This document shows, in pieces, positions 1 to 7,596 of a stretch of 16,708 bases of DNA. The notes under the pieces are model-generated. The model made no database searches. It had not been told where the DNA came from and saw only the letters and a list, made by a program, of their open reading frames with translations. Source of the DNA: an uncultured Rivibacter sp. (GTDB taxonomy: Bacteria > Pseudomonadota > Gammaproteobacteria > Burkholderiales > Burkholderiaceae); contig CAMLNA010000097.1 in assembly GCA_946481025.1 (NCBI GenBank), positions 1 through 16,708 on the forward strand, given 5' to 3'. Numbering within the stretch: position 1 is the stretch's first letter; the number at the start of each line of letters is the position of its first letter. The translations under genes and the position numbers were made by a program.

Positions 1-55
1 GACGCAAAGACATGAGCTGGATGAGTGGATGGATGAGCGTTTTGGATGGCGGTCC
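1..55. other. Short left-edge stretch without a recognisable gene
   Basis: This stretch lies beyond the stop codon of the LysR gene. It holds short imperfect repeats of GGATGAG/GGATG between about 18 and 50. I see no credible start, terminator or protein family in it. It may be the tail of something outside the window. Confidence 0.3.
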
Positions 56-943
56 CTACAACCCCGCCCGCGCCTGCCCCAGCAGCCAGTCGCGAAACGA
101 CCGCAGCGCCGCGCTGTAGCGCACCTCCGGCTTGTGCACGAGGTAGTAGCCGCCCGGCAGCCGCACGCGCCGCTCGATCACCGTGGCCAGCGTGCCGCGC
201 TCCAGGGCCCGCGCCGCCACGAACCGCGGCACCGCGGCCACGCCCAGGCCGCGCTCGGCGGCTTCGAGCACCTGCGAATACAGGTTGAACGACAGCGCAT
301 GTTCCGCGCCGCTGAAGACGATCTGCGCCTCGGCGGCCACCTGCTGCCAGGCCTCGGGCACTTCCACGTGGTCGAGCAGCTGGGACCGGTCGACCTTGCC
401 GCGGGCGAATGCCTTGATGGCCGGGTGCCTCGGTGCCGCCACCACCACCAGCTCGTTGCCGCCCAGCAGCACGCTCTCGGCGTTGGGCCAGCGGCCGTCG
501 CCCCACAGGACGGCGGCGTCCACCTCGTTGATGATCTCTTCGTATTCGAGGAAGTGGCGGGCGAAGGTGAAGGCGATGCCTGCATGCCGCGCCTGCCAGG
601 CGGGCAGGCGGTCGATCAGGAAGTAGGACGCGAAAGACGGGATCACCAGCAGCTTCAGCTCCGCCTCGGTGGCCGAACGCCTGGCCAGCGCGGCCAGGCC
701 GTCGATGTCGGCCAGCGCCGACTGCACGCGCGGCAGCAGGGTTTCGCCGGTGGGCGTGAGTTTGCAGGCCCGCGACGTTCGCAAGAAGAGCCTGGCCGCC
801 AGCGCCTTCTCGAGCTGGCCGATGGCATGGCTCAGCGCGCTCTGCGAGACGCCCAGCGACCGCGCCGCCGCCGAGAAGCTGCCGTGGCGCGCGGCCGCCG
901 CAAAGGCGCGCAGCTGCGGCAGCGAAGGCGACGGGGCGCTCAT
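56..943 (-). CDS. LysR-family transcriptional regulator
   Basis: This encodes a 295-residue DNA-binding regulator of normal LysR length. Residues about 9-67 form the winged helix-turn-helix, with the typical run SFSAAARSLGVSQSALSHAI followed by the LE.L..RLF.R motif and LTPTGE. Residues about 92-290 form the effector-binding domain; the stretch LWGDGRWP resembles GcvA-like LysR proteins, whose usual motif is RYGDGRWPG. The ATG at 943 is preceded by GAGGGG at a suitable distance, and the gene ends at the TAG at 56-58. It follows the diguanylate cyclase gene on the same strand after 108 bases rather than facing a divergent target, so its regulon cannot be read from this window. The leader carries a 10-bp inverted repeat reaching into the ribosome binding site, which may matter for its expression. 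The family call is secure; the target and effector are unknown. Confidence 0.93.
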   Translation of the reverse strand: MSAPSPSLPQLRAFAAAARHGSFSAAARSLGVSQSALSHAIGQLEKALAARLFLRTSRACKLTPTGETLLPRVQSALADIDGLAALARRSATEAELKLLVIPSFASYFLIDRLPAWQARHAGIAFTFARHFLEYEEIINEVDAAVLWGDGRWPNAESVLLGGNELVVVAAPRHPAIKAFARGKVDRSQLLDHVEVPEAWQQVAAEAQIVFSGAEHALSFNLYSQVLEAAERGLGVAAVPRFVAARALERGTLATVIERRVRLPGGYYLVHKPEVRYSAALRSFRDWLLGQARAGL

Positions 944-952
944 GTCTGCCCC

Positions 953-976
953 TCGTCCGGCGGGTACGCCGGACGA
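953..976 (-). promoter_or_regulatory. Ten-base-pair inverted repeat at the LysR ribosome binding site
   Basis: The arms TCGTCCGGCG (953-962) and CGCCGGACGA (967-976) are perfect complements around a four-base loop. In the LysR mRNA the 3' arm ends at base 953, and the Shine-Dalgarno-like GAGGGG covers 954-949, so the last two stem bases are part of it. The start codon is nine bases after the stem. It could act as an RNA hairpin limiting translation, an operator, or the end signal of the upstream gene. There is no U-tract, which argues against a classic terminator. Confidence 0.55.
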
Positions 977-990
977 TCCCCCGGGGGGAT
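976..990. repeat. GC-rich perfect dyad upstream of the LysR gene
   Basis: ATCCCCC and GGGGGAT flank a single central G at 983, giving a 15-base dyad that abuts the hairpin at 953-976. It could be an operator, perhaps for autoregulation, but it does not show the T-N11-A pattern clearly enough to be called a LysR box. Confidence 0.3.
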
Positions 991-1051
991 GCGGGCCGGC
1001 TTGGGAGCGGCCCGGCGCTCGGCCCGTGATATCCAGGTTGACACAGGGCGC

Positions 1052-2500
1052 TCATCCCTTGCGGCGGTTGTGTCGCCCGTCGGCGTAGTAGGCCTTCTTC
1101 GACACGTACATCTGCTGGTCGGCGCGGTTCACCGTCGCTTCCAGCCGGTCGCCCGACTGGCAGGTGGCCGCGCCCAGCGCGAACGAGAGCTCCGGCCCGC
1201 CGTAGAACTGGTTGTTGAGTTCAAGCAGCTCGCCGATGCGCTCGATCACCTGCTCGCCGCCGCGTTCATCGGTGGCCGGCAGCAGCAGCGCGAATTCGTC
1301 GCCGCCGATGCGCGCCGCGCAGGCCGGCTTGTCCACCGCCTTGCCCAGCACTTCGCCGGCGCGGCGCAGCAGCGCGTCGCCGGCCGCATGGCCCAGATCG
1401 TCGTTGGCGAACTTGAGGCCGTTGAGGTCGGCCACGATCACCGTCACCGGGAACGGGCCCTTGCGCTCGAGCCGGTTGAGCTCATCGACGAAGAAGGAGC
1501 GGTTGCGCAGCTTGGTCAGCACGTCGTGCTTGCCGAGGAATTCGAGATATGCCTCGGCCTGCTTGCGAGCGGTGATGTCGGTGAGCGACACCAGCACCAG
1601 GTCCCAGTGCTGCTCGTGGCCGGGGAACACCGAGAACTGCAGCAGCACGTGCAGCTTGTCGCCCGACAGCGCGTAGTTCACCACCTCGCGCTGCTGGAAC
1701 AGCTTGCCCTGCCACAGCTCGACCAGCTGCTCGGTGAAGCTCGCCCGCATGTCGTCGCGAAACACCAGGTTCAGCGACTTGAGCAGCTCGGCGCGGTCGC
1801 GCGCGGCGAACATCCTGAGCGTCTGCTGGTTCACGTCGACCACGCGGATCTCGGCCATGCAGCGTTCCACGAACTCGGGGTGCACGTCGGTGAAGGTGCG
1901 GAAGTCGCTGATGCCCTGCTCGCGCGCTTCGTCGAGCAGGCGCTTCACCGATGAAAAGTCTTCGACCCACAGCGATACCGGCGAGTGCTCGAACAGCCCG
2001 CGCGCGTACAGCTCGCTCATCGACAGGCGCTGCTGGGCCTGCACGCGCTCGGTCACGTCCTCGATGGCCAGCAGCACGCGGCTCCAGTCGCTCTCGTGCC
2101 CGGGCAGCACGTGGGCATTGAGCAGGATGTCGAGCCGCTTGCCGGCCAGGCTGTAGTTGACCGTCTGGCTCGAGAAGCGGGTGCGGCCGTCCCACAGCTG
2201 GGCGAGTTCCTCGACGTGCTGGTCGAGCATGTCGTCGCGGAACACGCTGTGCAGCCCGTCGACGAGCGCCTCCATGCTGGCCGCGGCATACAGCTCCAGC
2301 GTGCGGCGGTTCACCCGCAGCACGCGGATGCAGCGCGAGCATTCGGCCACCCGCTGCCGGTCTGCGCGCAGGTGGCGGCGCAGGTCGTTCACCCCTTCGG
2401 CGCGCCAGCGCTCGAACAGCGCCTTCAGGGCGCTGTAGTCCTCGAGCCAGAGCGACACCGGCGCCAGCTCGAACATGTCGGCGAACTCGTGGTCGGTCAT
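1052..2500 (-). CDS. Tandem-PAS diguanylate cyclase (GGDEF)
   Basis: This 482-residue soluble protein probably makes cyclic di-GMP from two GTP in response to a sensed signal. Two homologous PAS-like repeats come first, at about 8-152 and 168-312. Each begins with F-x-x-(A/S)-P-V-S-L-W-(L/V)-E-D and each contains VFRDDM, and they are offset by 160 residues. A GGDEF domain follows at about 320-475, with D-V-L-T-K-L-R-N-R near 326 and the intact active-site motif RIGGDEF, where GGDEF is 399-403. The usual inhibitory RxxD site five residues upstream reads DKPA (390-393), so product inhibition is probably lost. No membrane segment is visible. The start at 2500 is chosen because its ATG overlaps the pepP stop as TGATG and has GAGGGG four bases upstream; the open frame extends further upstream but lies over pepP. 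The ligand is unknown. Confidence 0.92.
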   Translation of the reverse strand: MTDHEFADMFELAPVSLWLEDYSALKALFERWRAEGVNDLRRHLRADRQRVAECSRCIRVLRVNRRTLELYAAASMEALVDGLHSVFRDDMLDQHVEELAQLWDGRTRFSSQTVNYSLAGKRLDILLNAHVLPGHESDWSRVLLAIEDVTERVQAQQRLSMSELYARGLFEHSPVSLWVEDFSSVKRLLDEAREQGISDFRTFTDVHPEFVERCMAEIRVVDVNQQTLRMFAARDRAELLKSLNLVFRDDMRASFTEQLVELWQGKLFQQREVVNYALSGDKLHVLLQFSVFPGHEQHWDLVLVSLTDITARKQAEAYLEFLGKHDVLTKLRNRSFFVDELNRLERKGPFPVTVIVADLNGLKFANDDLGHAAGDALLRRAGEVLGKAVDKPACAARIGGDEFALLLPATDERGGEQVIERIGELLELNNQFYGGPELSFALGAATCQSGDRLEATVNRADQQMYVSKKAYYADGRHNRRKG

Positions 2501-3867
2501 CAAGCCCCTCGCATCAGGGCTTCGATCTCGTCGGCGCGCACCGGCACGCCGCGCGACATCAGTTCGCAGCCTTCGGCCGTGACCACGGCGTCGTCTTCGA
2601 TGCGGATGCCGATGTGCCACCAGCGTTCGGGCACGTCCGGCGCCGGCCGCACGTACAGGCCCGGCTCGATGGTGAGCACCATGCCGGGCAGCAGCAGGCG
2701 CGACGGCTTGGAGGTGCGGCGCCCGCCCGTGCCGTCGGGCTGCTCGACCGGCGCCTCGGCCTGCGACAGGTAGTCTCCCGCGTCGTGCACGTCCAGGCCC
2801 AGCCAGTGGCCGGTGCCGTGCATGTAGTAGCGGCGGTAGGCCGCGTGCTCGATCACGTCGTCGAGGCTGCCGTGCGCGTCGCGCGACAACAGGCCCACGT
2901 CGAGCAGGCCCTGGCTCAGCACGCGCACCGCGGCCCAGTGGCCGTCCTGCTTGCGCGCGCCGGGCCGGGTGGCGGCCACCGCGGCTTCCTGCGCGGCCAC
3001 CACCAGGTCGTACAACTCGCGCTGCGGGCCGCTGAAGCGCCCGTTCACCGGGAAGGTGCGGGTGATGTCGCTCGCGTAGCTGCCGTATTCGCAGCCGGCG
3101 TCGATGAGGCACAGCTCGCCGTCGCGCAGCTGCGCATGGCCGGCCTCGTAGTGCAGCACGCACGCATTGCGGCCGGCCGCGACGATGCTGCCGTAGGCCG
3201 GCCCGCTGGCGCCCTGGCGGCGGAACTCGTGCAGCAGCTCGGCCTCGACCTCGTATTCGCGGCAGCCCGGCCGCGCGAAGCGCATGGCGCGCGCGTGCGC
3301 CTCGGCACTGATCTGCGCGGCACGGCGCATGAGCCCGATCTCGTGCTCGTCCTTGAAGAGGCGCATCTCGTCGACCAGGCTGTTCAGGTCGCGCTGCTGC
3401 GTCGGCATGATCCAGCCCATGCGCTCGTGCGAGCGCACGGTGTCGAGCCACTGCGTCACGCGCCGGGGCACGTCGTGCGTGCCGCCGAACGGAAACCACA
3501 CGCCGGCCTGGCCGTTGAGCAGCGGCGGCACTTCGTCGTCGAGCCGGCCGATCGGGTGGGCTTCGTCCACGCCCAGCTCGGCCGGGGCGGCCTCCGGGCC
3601 CAGGCGGTAGCCGTCCCACAGCTCGCGCTCGGCGTCGCGCGGGCGGCAGAAGAGCAGCGAGCGGCCGGTGCTGGTGAGCACGAGCCAGGACTCCGGCTCG
3701 GCAAAACCGGTGAGGTAGTAGAAGCTGCTGTCGTGCCGGAAGGGGTGGTGGTTGTCGGCATTGCGCTGGCGCTCGGGCGCGGTGGCCAGCACGGCGACGC
3801 CGCCGCCTGCGGCTCGCAGCGCTTCGATCACGCGCGCGCGGCGGGCGGCGTACATGGAGTGGTCCAT
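2500..3867 (-). CDS. pepP: Xaa-Pro aminopeptidase (aminopeptidase P, M24B)
   Basis: This cytoplasmic metalloenzyme would remove the N-terminal residue from peptides with proline in second place. The protein is 455 residues, close to the usual 440. An N-terminal domain (about 5-140) contains the family pattern around HPFRHDSSFYYLTGF. The pita-bread catalytic domain (about 175-440) has all five expected metal ligands: D256 (LIDAG), D267 (SDITRTFPVNG), H354 (HGTGHWLGLDVHD), E401 (IEPGLY) and E424 (IRIED). The ATG at 3867 is used; a second Met lies at residue 5, and neither has a strong ribosome binding site. The stop overlaps the diguanylate cyclase start by one base, so the two are probably translated in a coupled way. 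It diverges from the aldo/keto reductase gene. No key residue is missing. Confidence 0.95.
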   Translation of the reverse strand: MDHSMYAARRARVIEALRAAGGGVAVLATAPERQRNADNHHPFRHDSSFYYLTGFAEPESWLVLTSTGRSLLFCRPRDAERELWDGYRLGPEAAPAELGVDEAHPIGRLDDEVPPLLNGQAGVWFPFGGTHDVPRRVTQWLDTVRSHERMGWIMPTQQRDLNSLVDEMRLFKDEHEIGLMRRAAQISAEAHARAMRFARPGCREYEVEAELLHEFRRQGASGPAYGSIVAAGRNACVLHYEAGHAQLRDGELCLIDAGCEYGSYASDITRTFPVNGRFSGPQRELYDLVVAAQEAAVAATRPGARKQDGHWAAVRVLSQGLLDVGLLSRDAHGSLDDVIEHAAYRRYYMHGTGHWLGLDVHDAGDYLSQAEAPVEQPDGTGGRRTSKPSRLLLPGMVLTIEPGLYVRPAPDVPERWWHIGIRIEDDAVVTAEGCELMSRGVPVRADEIEALMRGA

Positions 3868-3911
3868 GGGGTTAAACGCTTCTCGTTAGGCTTCGGGCCT
3901 TTGCAGTCTAT

Positions 3912-3929
3912 CGCCGGCCCCTGCCGGCG
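3912..3929. repeat. Inverted repeat between pepP and the aldo/keto reductase
   Basis: CGCCGGC (3912-3918) and GCCGGCG (3923-3929) are perfect complements around CCCT. The repeat sits in the 94-base divergent gap, in the probable leader of the aldo/keto reductase and about 45 bases before the pepP start. It could be an operator or simply a GC-rich hairpin. No clear sigma-70 promoter was found beside it. Confidence 0.35.
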
Positions 3930-3961
3930 CGGATCAACATTTCTTCTGCTGGAGACAACAA

Positions 3962-4954
3962 ATGCAATACCGCCGTCTGGGCCGATCGGGCCTGCAGGTG
4001 AGCGAGCTGTCGCTGGGCTCGTGGGTGACGTACGGCAACCAGGTCGACACGGGCGCTGCCCGCGAGATGCTGGCTGCCGCCATGGACGCCGGGGTCAACT
4101 TCTTCGACAACGCCGAGGCCTATGCCGGCGGGCAGAGCGAGGTGGTGATGGGCGAAGCGCTCCGGCAGCTGGGCCGCCCGCGGCTGAACTACGTGGTGTC
4201 GACCAAGTTCTTCTGGGGCCTCGACCGCGCCAAGGCCGGCCAGCCGCGCCTGCCCAACCGCCAGGACACGCTCAACCGCAAGTACCTGATGCAGGCCATC
4301 GACGGCTCGCTGAAGCGCCTGCAGCTCGACTTCGTGGACCTGGTGTTCTGCCACCGGCCCGACCCGTTCACGCCGATCGAGGAAACGGTGTGGGCCATGA
4401 GCGACATGATCCGCCAGGGCAAGGCCTTGTACTGGGGCACGAGCGAATGGTCGGCCGACGAGATCCGCGCCGCCCATGAGGTGGCCGAGCGCCACCACCT
4501 GCACAAGCCGGTGATGGAGCAGCCGCAGTACCACCTGTTCCACCGCAAGCGCGTGGAGCAGGAATATGCGCGGCTCTACGACGACATCGGGCTGGGTCTC
4601 ACCACGTGGAGCCCGCTGGCCAGCGGACTGCTCACCGGCAAGTACCGCGGCGGGCTGCCCGAAGGCAGCCGCGGCGCGATGGAAAACATGGCCTTCCTTC
4701 GCGACAACCTGCTGAGCCCGGAGAAGAACGCGGCGGTCGAGAAGCTCGAGGCGGTCGCCCGGGACCTGGGCGGCACCGTTGCACAGCTGGCCATCGCCTG
4801 GGTGAACAGCAACCCGCGGGTGAGCACGGTGATCCTGGGGGCCAGCAAGCTCGATCAGCTGCAGAGCAACCTGGGCGCGCTGGAACTGGCGCCCAAGCTT
4901 TCGCAGGAGGTGCTGGCGAAGATCGACGAGATCACCAAGCCGCTGGCGGCCTGA
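3962..4954 (+). CDS. Aldo/keto reductase, Kv-beta/YghZ-like
   Basis: This 330-residue cytoplasmic NADPH-dependent oxidoreductase would reduce aldehydes or ketones; its own substrate is not evident. The family catalytic tetrad is present: D49 and Y54 (FFDNAEAY), K82 (STKFFWG) and H131 (FCHRPD). The C-terminal cofactor region shows [13 protein letters not shown] and [14 protein letters not shown], as in AKR proteins related to potassium-channel beta subunits and E. coli YghZ. The start is well supported by GGAG at 3951-3954, seven bases before the ATG. It is transcribed away from pepP and converges on the small minus-strand gene, with 12 bases between the two stops. Nothing is truncated or unusual. 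Confidence 0.94.
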   Translation: MQYRRLGRSGLQVSELSLGSWVTYGNQVDTGAAREMLAAAMDAGVNFFDNAEAYAGGQSEVVMGEALRQLGRPRLNYVVSTKFFWGLDRAKAGQPRLPNRQDTLNRKYLMQAIDGSLKRLQLDFVDLVFCHRPDPFTPIEETVWAMSDMIRQGKALYWGTSEWSADEIRAAHEVAERHHLHKPVMEQPQYHLFHRKRVEQEYARLYDDIGLGLTTWSPLASGLLTGKYRGGLPEGSRGAMENMAFLRDNLLSPEKNAAVEKLEAVARDLGGTVAQLAIAWVNSNPRVSTVILGASKLDQLQSNLGALELAPKLSQEVLAKIDEITKPLAA

Positions 4955-4966
4955 GGCGCGGCGCCG

Positions 4967-5155
4967 CTACTTCTGCGGCAGCCTCGGGACCGGCTTTCGC
5001 AGGGGCGGCGTGATGGTGAGCAGCGGCGGGATCAGCGCACCCGTGGTGGCTTCGGCGCCGAGCATGGCTTCTTCCTCGTCGGCCTGCTCGCGCGGCGGCG
5101 TGCCGCCGTAGAACCACAAGCGGACTTCGCTCACCCACGTATCCCTGTGGTCCAT
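4967..5155 (-). CDS. Small hypothetical protein, 62 residues
   Basis: I do not recognise a family. The case for a gene is a strong AAGGAG six bases before the ATG at 5155, a TAG stop placed neatly 12 bases beyond the convergent aldo/keto reductase stop, and a composition (RLWFYGG near the start, an acidic REQADEEE segment, then a proline-rich tail ending PVPRLPQK) unlike the arginine-rich shadow frames of this region. There is no signal peptide or membrane helix. A longer overlapping frame from 5210 lacks a comparable ribosome binding site. Its function cannot be inferred. Confidence 0.55.
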   Translation of the reverse strand: MDHRDTWVSEVRLWFYGGTPPREQADEEEAMLGAEATTGALIPPLLTITPPLRKPVPRLPQK

Positions 5156-5249
5156 GGCCGTCTCCTTGCGCTGCTGTTTGCCGTGTCCAGGTGCTGGCGA
5201 GCATCTTCACGCAAGCCCCGGCGGACGGCTGTCGGTGCGGCTGGGCCGC

Positions 5250-5273
5250 GCTTGTCAGCCTGGACCGACAAGC
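5250..5273. repeat. Inverted repeat downstream of the PepSY gene
   Basis: GCTTGTC (5250-5256) and GACAAGC (5267-5273) are perfect complements around a ten-base loop, 14 bases beyond the PepSY gene stop. It could form a 3' hairpin for that transcript, but no U-tract follows. The rest of the gap 5156-5286 holds nothing I can identify. Confidence 0.35.
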
Positions 5274-5286
5274 CGTTTCAAGGCGT

Positions 5287-5970
5287 TCATGGCACGAGGA
5301 AGATGTACAGGGCCACCATCGCGAGCAGGCTCGCGGCGGTGAGCTTGAGGCTCGGCCCGAGGCGGAACCTCATGCTGAAGAAGAGCACGTAGCCCAGCAG
5401 CGACAGCGCCAGGATCAGCACCGCGCTCACGTCGATGAGCCACTGCCAGGCGGTGCCGCTGTTCTTGCCGCGGTGCAGGTTGCCGATCAGCGAAACGAGC
5501 GTGGCCCGGTGCACCGAGATCTCGGTGCTGCCGTCCTGGAGGTTCACGATCACGTCCGAACGGCCGCTCACGCCTTCGAGGCGGATGTGGGCTTCGTCGT
5601 CGAGCAGCTCGGCGCTCTTGTAGCCGCCGCGCAGGGCGATGCGCTCGCCCACGCCGGCGGCCAGCGCGCGCCCGGGCTCCGGCTGGGCGAGGGCCGCCTT
5701 CAGCTCGGCAGGCGAAAGCACGATGCGGCTTTCGAGCGGCTTGGCCTTGGCGCCTTCGAACCACTCCGGGTGGTTGAGCAGCAGGCCGGTCACCGAAAAG
5801 AACATCAGCGTCAGGAAGGCAAAGGCCGACAGGTACGCATGCAGCATGCGGCTCTGGCGGTACAGCCAGCTGCGATGGCCCCAGGTGTCGGCCCAGCGCC
5901 GTTGCGGCGCCGCACGGGGTGCGTCTTCGGCAGTCGTGCCGGGCTGAAGCGTCGGGGCGGCGCGATCCAT
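5287..5970 (-). CDS. PepSY-associated inner-membrane protein
   Basis: This 227-residue protein has one membrane helix at about 44-66, a periplasmic loop of about 110 residues, and two further helices at about 177-199 and 208-225. The loop runs from LLNHPEWF near 64 to NLHRGKNSG near 164, and the pattern LHRG...W..W(L/I)D at the second helix is typical of PepSY-associated transmembrane proteins found beside iron-uptake genes. Conserved-looking histidines at 44, 67 and 166 near the membrane faces could bind haem or metal, but that is inference. The ATG at 5970 follows the ApbE-DUF2271 stop by seven bases, and GAGG overlaps that stop, so the two form an operon. The likely role is electron transfer or metal handling across the inner membrane with its ApbE partner. 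No canonical flavinylation motif ([S/T]GA[S/T]) is seen in it. Confidence 0.85.
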   Translation of the reverse strand: MDRAAPTLQPGTTAEDAPRAAPQRRWADTWGHRSWLYRQSRMLHAYLSAFAFLTLMFFSVTGLLLNHPEWFEGAKAKPLESRIVLSPAELKAALAQPEPGRALAAGVGERIALRGGYKSAELLDDEAHIRLEGVSGRSDVIVNLQDGSTEISVHRATLVSLIGNLHRGKNSGTAWQWLIDVSAVLILALSLLGYVLFFSMRFRLGPSLKLTAASLLAMVALYIFLVP

Positions 5971-5977
5971 CGGTGCC

Positions 5978-7567
5978 TCAGCTGCCGCGGCCGTAGACCA
6001 GGCGCACGCCGCCCATCTCTTCCTTGGCCGGCAGGCTCTTCTCGGCAGGCTTGGCGCCCAGCTCGATGTCGAAGGACTGGTAGGTGTGGGTGCCGTGCTC
6101 GCGCGAGGCCTCCACGTGCACGATGTACCTGCCCTGGCCGACCCGCTGGCCGGCGTCGTCGAGCCCGTCCCACACGAGGCTGTAGCGGCCGGGCTGGCGG
6201 GTGGGCTTGGCGATGGTGTCGAGCGCCTGCATCTTGCGGCCGTAGCGGCGCCACCAGATGTAGTTGGAGTCGATCCACTTCGGGTCGGCGCCCAGCACGA
6301 GCAGGGTGCGCACGAGCTGCTTGTTCTCGTCGGTGATCCAGAGGGTGACGTAGGGCGCGCGGTAGGACTCGCTGGCGATGCGCGGCACCTCGTAGGCGAT
6401 CGAGGCCGAGAAGCCGGCAGGCCACGGTGCTTCGGTCGCGTCGTTGGCCGCCGCGCGCACGAAGCGCGGCGCGTCGTCGGCCACTGCATGGCGGGCCCAG
6501 CGCTGCGAGGCCCATTGGCGGCCGTCGGCTGCCTGCAGCAGCACCGCCACGCCTTCGAGCCGGTCGGCCAGCGCCAGCGCCTGGTCGACGGGCATCACGC
6601 TGAAGGCGGTGGCCAGCGCGTCGGCATCGGCCGCGTTGGCGGCAATGACCGTCGCGCTGTGCACTTCGGTGTCGACCGGCTGGCCCGATTGCGGCGAAAG
6701 CGTGTGCGAGAGCGGGCGCCCCGCCACGGTCAGGTCGCGCGCGCCGCGGCCGCTGGTGGCAATGGCCTCGCCGCCGCGCAGCCGCACGGTGGCTGCCGCC
6801 GGCGCGTTGTCGGCCGGCTCGCCGGCCGGGGCCACGCCGATGCGCCAGCCCTCGGCCCGCGGTGCGCAGCCGTAGCAGCGCACGTCGCCTCCGATGTCGA
6901 TCAGGAGCCCGGCCAGCCCGGGCTCGGCGGCCTGGGCGGCACGCACCGCGGCATCGACGATGTAGCCCTTGGCCACCGCATCGAGCGCGAACACCACGCC
7001 TTCGGGCCGGGTCACGCTGAGCTGCGCGGCATCCAGCACCAGCCCGGCCGCCTGCGCCTGCGCGGCCAGCCGCTGCAGGAGGCCGGCGTCGGGCAGTTCG
7101 CCGCTCGAGCCGGCGCGCCGCCATTGTTCGATCACGGCGCCCAGCCGGCCGCTGAACGCGCCGCCGGTGGTGGTGCGCCAGTCCTCGGCGGTGCTGATCA
7201 CCTGCCACAGCTCGGGCGACACCTTGGTGGGCGCATGCAGCCGGTTGAGTCGGCTGAGCTCGCTGTCGGCACGCCAGCCGCTGAGCAACGCGTCGAGCCG
7301 GGCGATCTCGGCGCGCACGGCCAGCAGCGCGCGGCGGGCCTGGGCCGCATCGGGCGTCACGGCCACCACGTCGAGCGAGGTGCCCAGCACGTGGTCTTCG
7401 TGGAAGCGATGGCTGGCGCGTTCCGCTGGGGCGGCGTGGGCCGTGTCGGCGGAGGTGGCTTCGGCCGGCGCAGCATGGGCCGGCCCCGGTACGAGCGCCC
7501 AGGCCGCGGCCATGGCGCCGGCCAGCGCGGTGAGTCGGAACAGCGGGCGGGTCGGGTGGGACGTCAT
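5978..7567 (-). CDS. apbE: ApbE flavin transferase fused to DUF2271
   Basis: This is a 529-residue exported protein. Residues 1-32 look like a Sec signal peptide ending AHA. Residues about 57-365 match FAD:protein FMN transferase, which attaches FMN to Thr/Ser of extracytoplasmic proteins: LGTSLDVV near 61, LDALLSGWRADSELSRLN at 91, DAVAKGYIVDAA near 196, IDIGGDVR near 223, TSGR near 271, SHTLSPQSGQPV at 287 and ADADALATAFSVM near 313, including the expected D and T of the metal-site segment. After a linker, residues about 385-525 match DUF2271: YVTLWITDENKQLVRTLLVLG, WIDSNYIWWRRYGRKM, then QSFDIELG and MGGVRLVYG near the end. DUF2271 is often a separate gene, so the fusion is notable. The ATG at 7567 gives a clean signal peptide; a TTG at 7612 would place extra residues before it. 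It leads an operon with the PepSY gene and probably falls under the Fur site upstream. Confidence 0.9.
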   Translation of the reverse strand: MTSHPTRPLFRLTALAGAMAAAWALVPGPAHAAPAEATSADTAHAAPAERASHRFHEDHVLGTSLDVVAVTPDAAQARRALLAVRAEIARLDALLSGWRADSELSRLNRLHAPTKVSPELWQVISTAEDWRTTTGGAFSGRLGAVIEQWRRAGSSGELPDAGLLQRLAAQAQAAGLVLDAAQLSVTRPEGVVFALDAVAKGYIVDAAVRAAQAAEPGLAGLLIDIGGDVRCYGCAPRAEGWRIGVAPAGEPADNAPAAATVRLRGGEAIATSGRGARDLTVAGRPLSHTLSPQSGQPVDTEVHSATVIAANAADADALATAFSVMPVDQALALADRLEGVAVLLQAADGRQWASQRWARHAVADDAPRFVRAAANDATEAPWPAGFSASIAYEVPRIASESYRAPYVTLWITDENKQLVRTLLVLGADPKWIDSNYIWWRRYGRKMQALDTIAKPTRQPGRYSLVWDGLDDAGQRVGQGRYIVHVEASREHGTHTYQSFDIELGAKPAEKSLPAKEEMGGVRLVYGRGS

Positions 7568-7596
7568 GTTCTTGTCGACGGCAGCAAGGAAGGCGC

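Noticed and set aside
29..1954. Long plus-strand open frame of 641 codons
   Set aside because: It runs antisense to the LysR and cyclase genes, is rich in Arg, His, Gln and Ala, and shows no domain. It results from high third-position GC on the real strand.
2501..3619. Extension of the cyclase frame upstream of 2500
   Set aside because: It overlaps pepP in another frame and reads as Arg/Gly-rich noise; the PAS homology begins right after the ATG at 2500.
2614..4479. Long plus-strand open frame across pepP and the aldo/keto reductase
   Set aside because: It covers two well-supported genes, on opposite strands, in the wrong frame and has no recognisable family.
4958..4967. GCGGCGCCGC palindrome between convergent stops as a terminator
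   Set aside because: It has no loop and no T run on either strand; it is likely a chance GC-rich palindrome.
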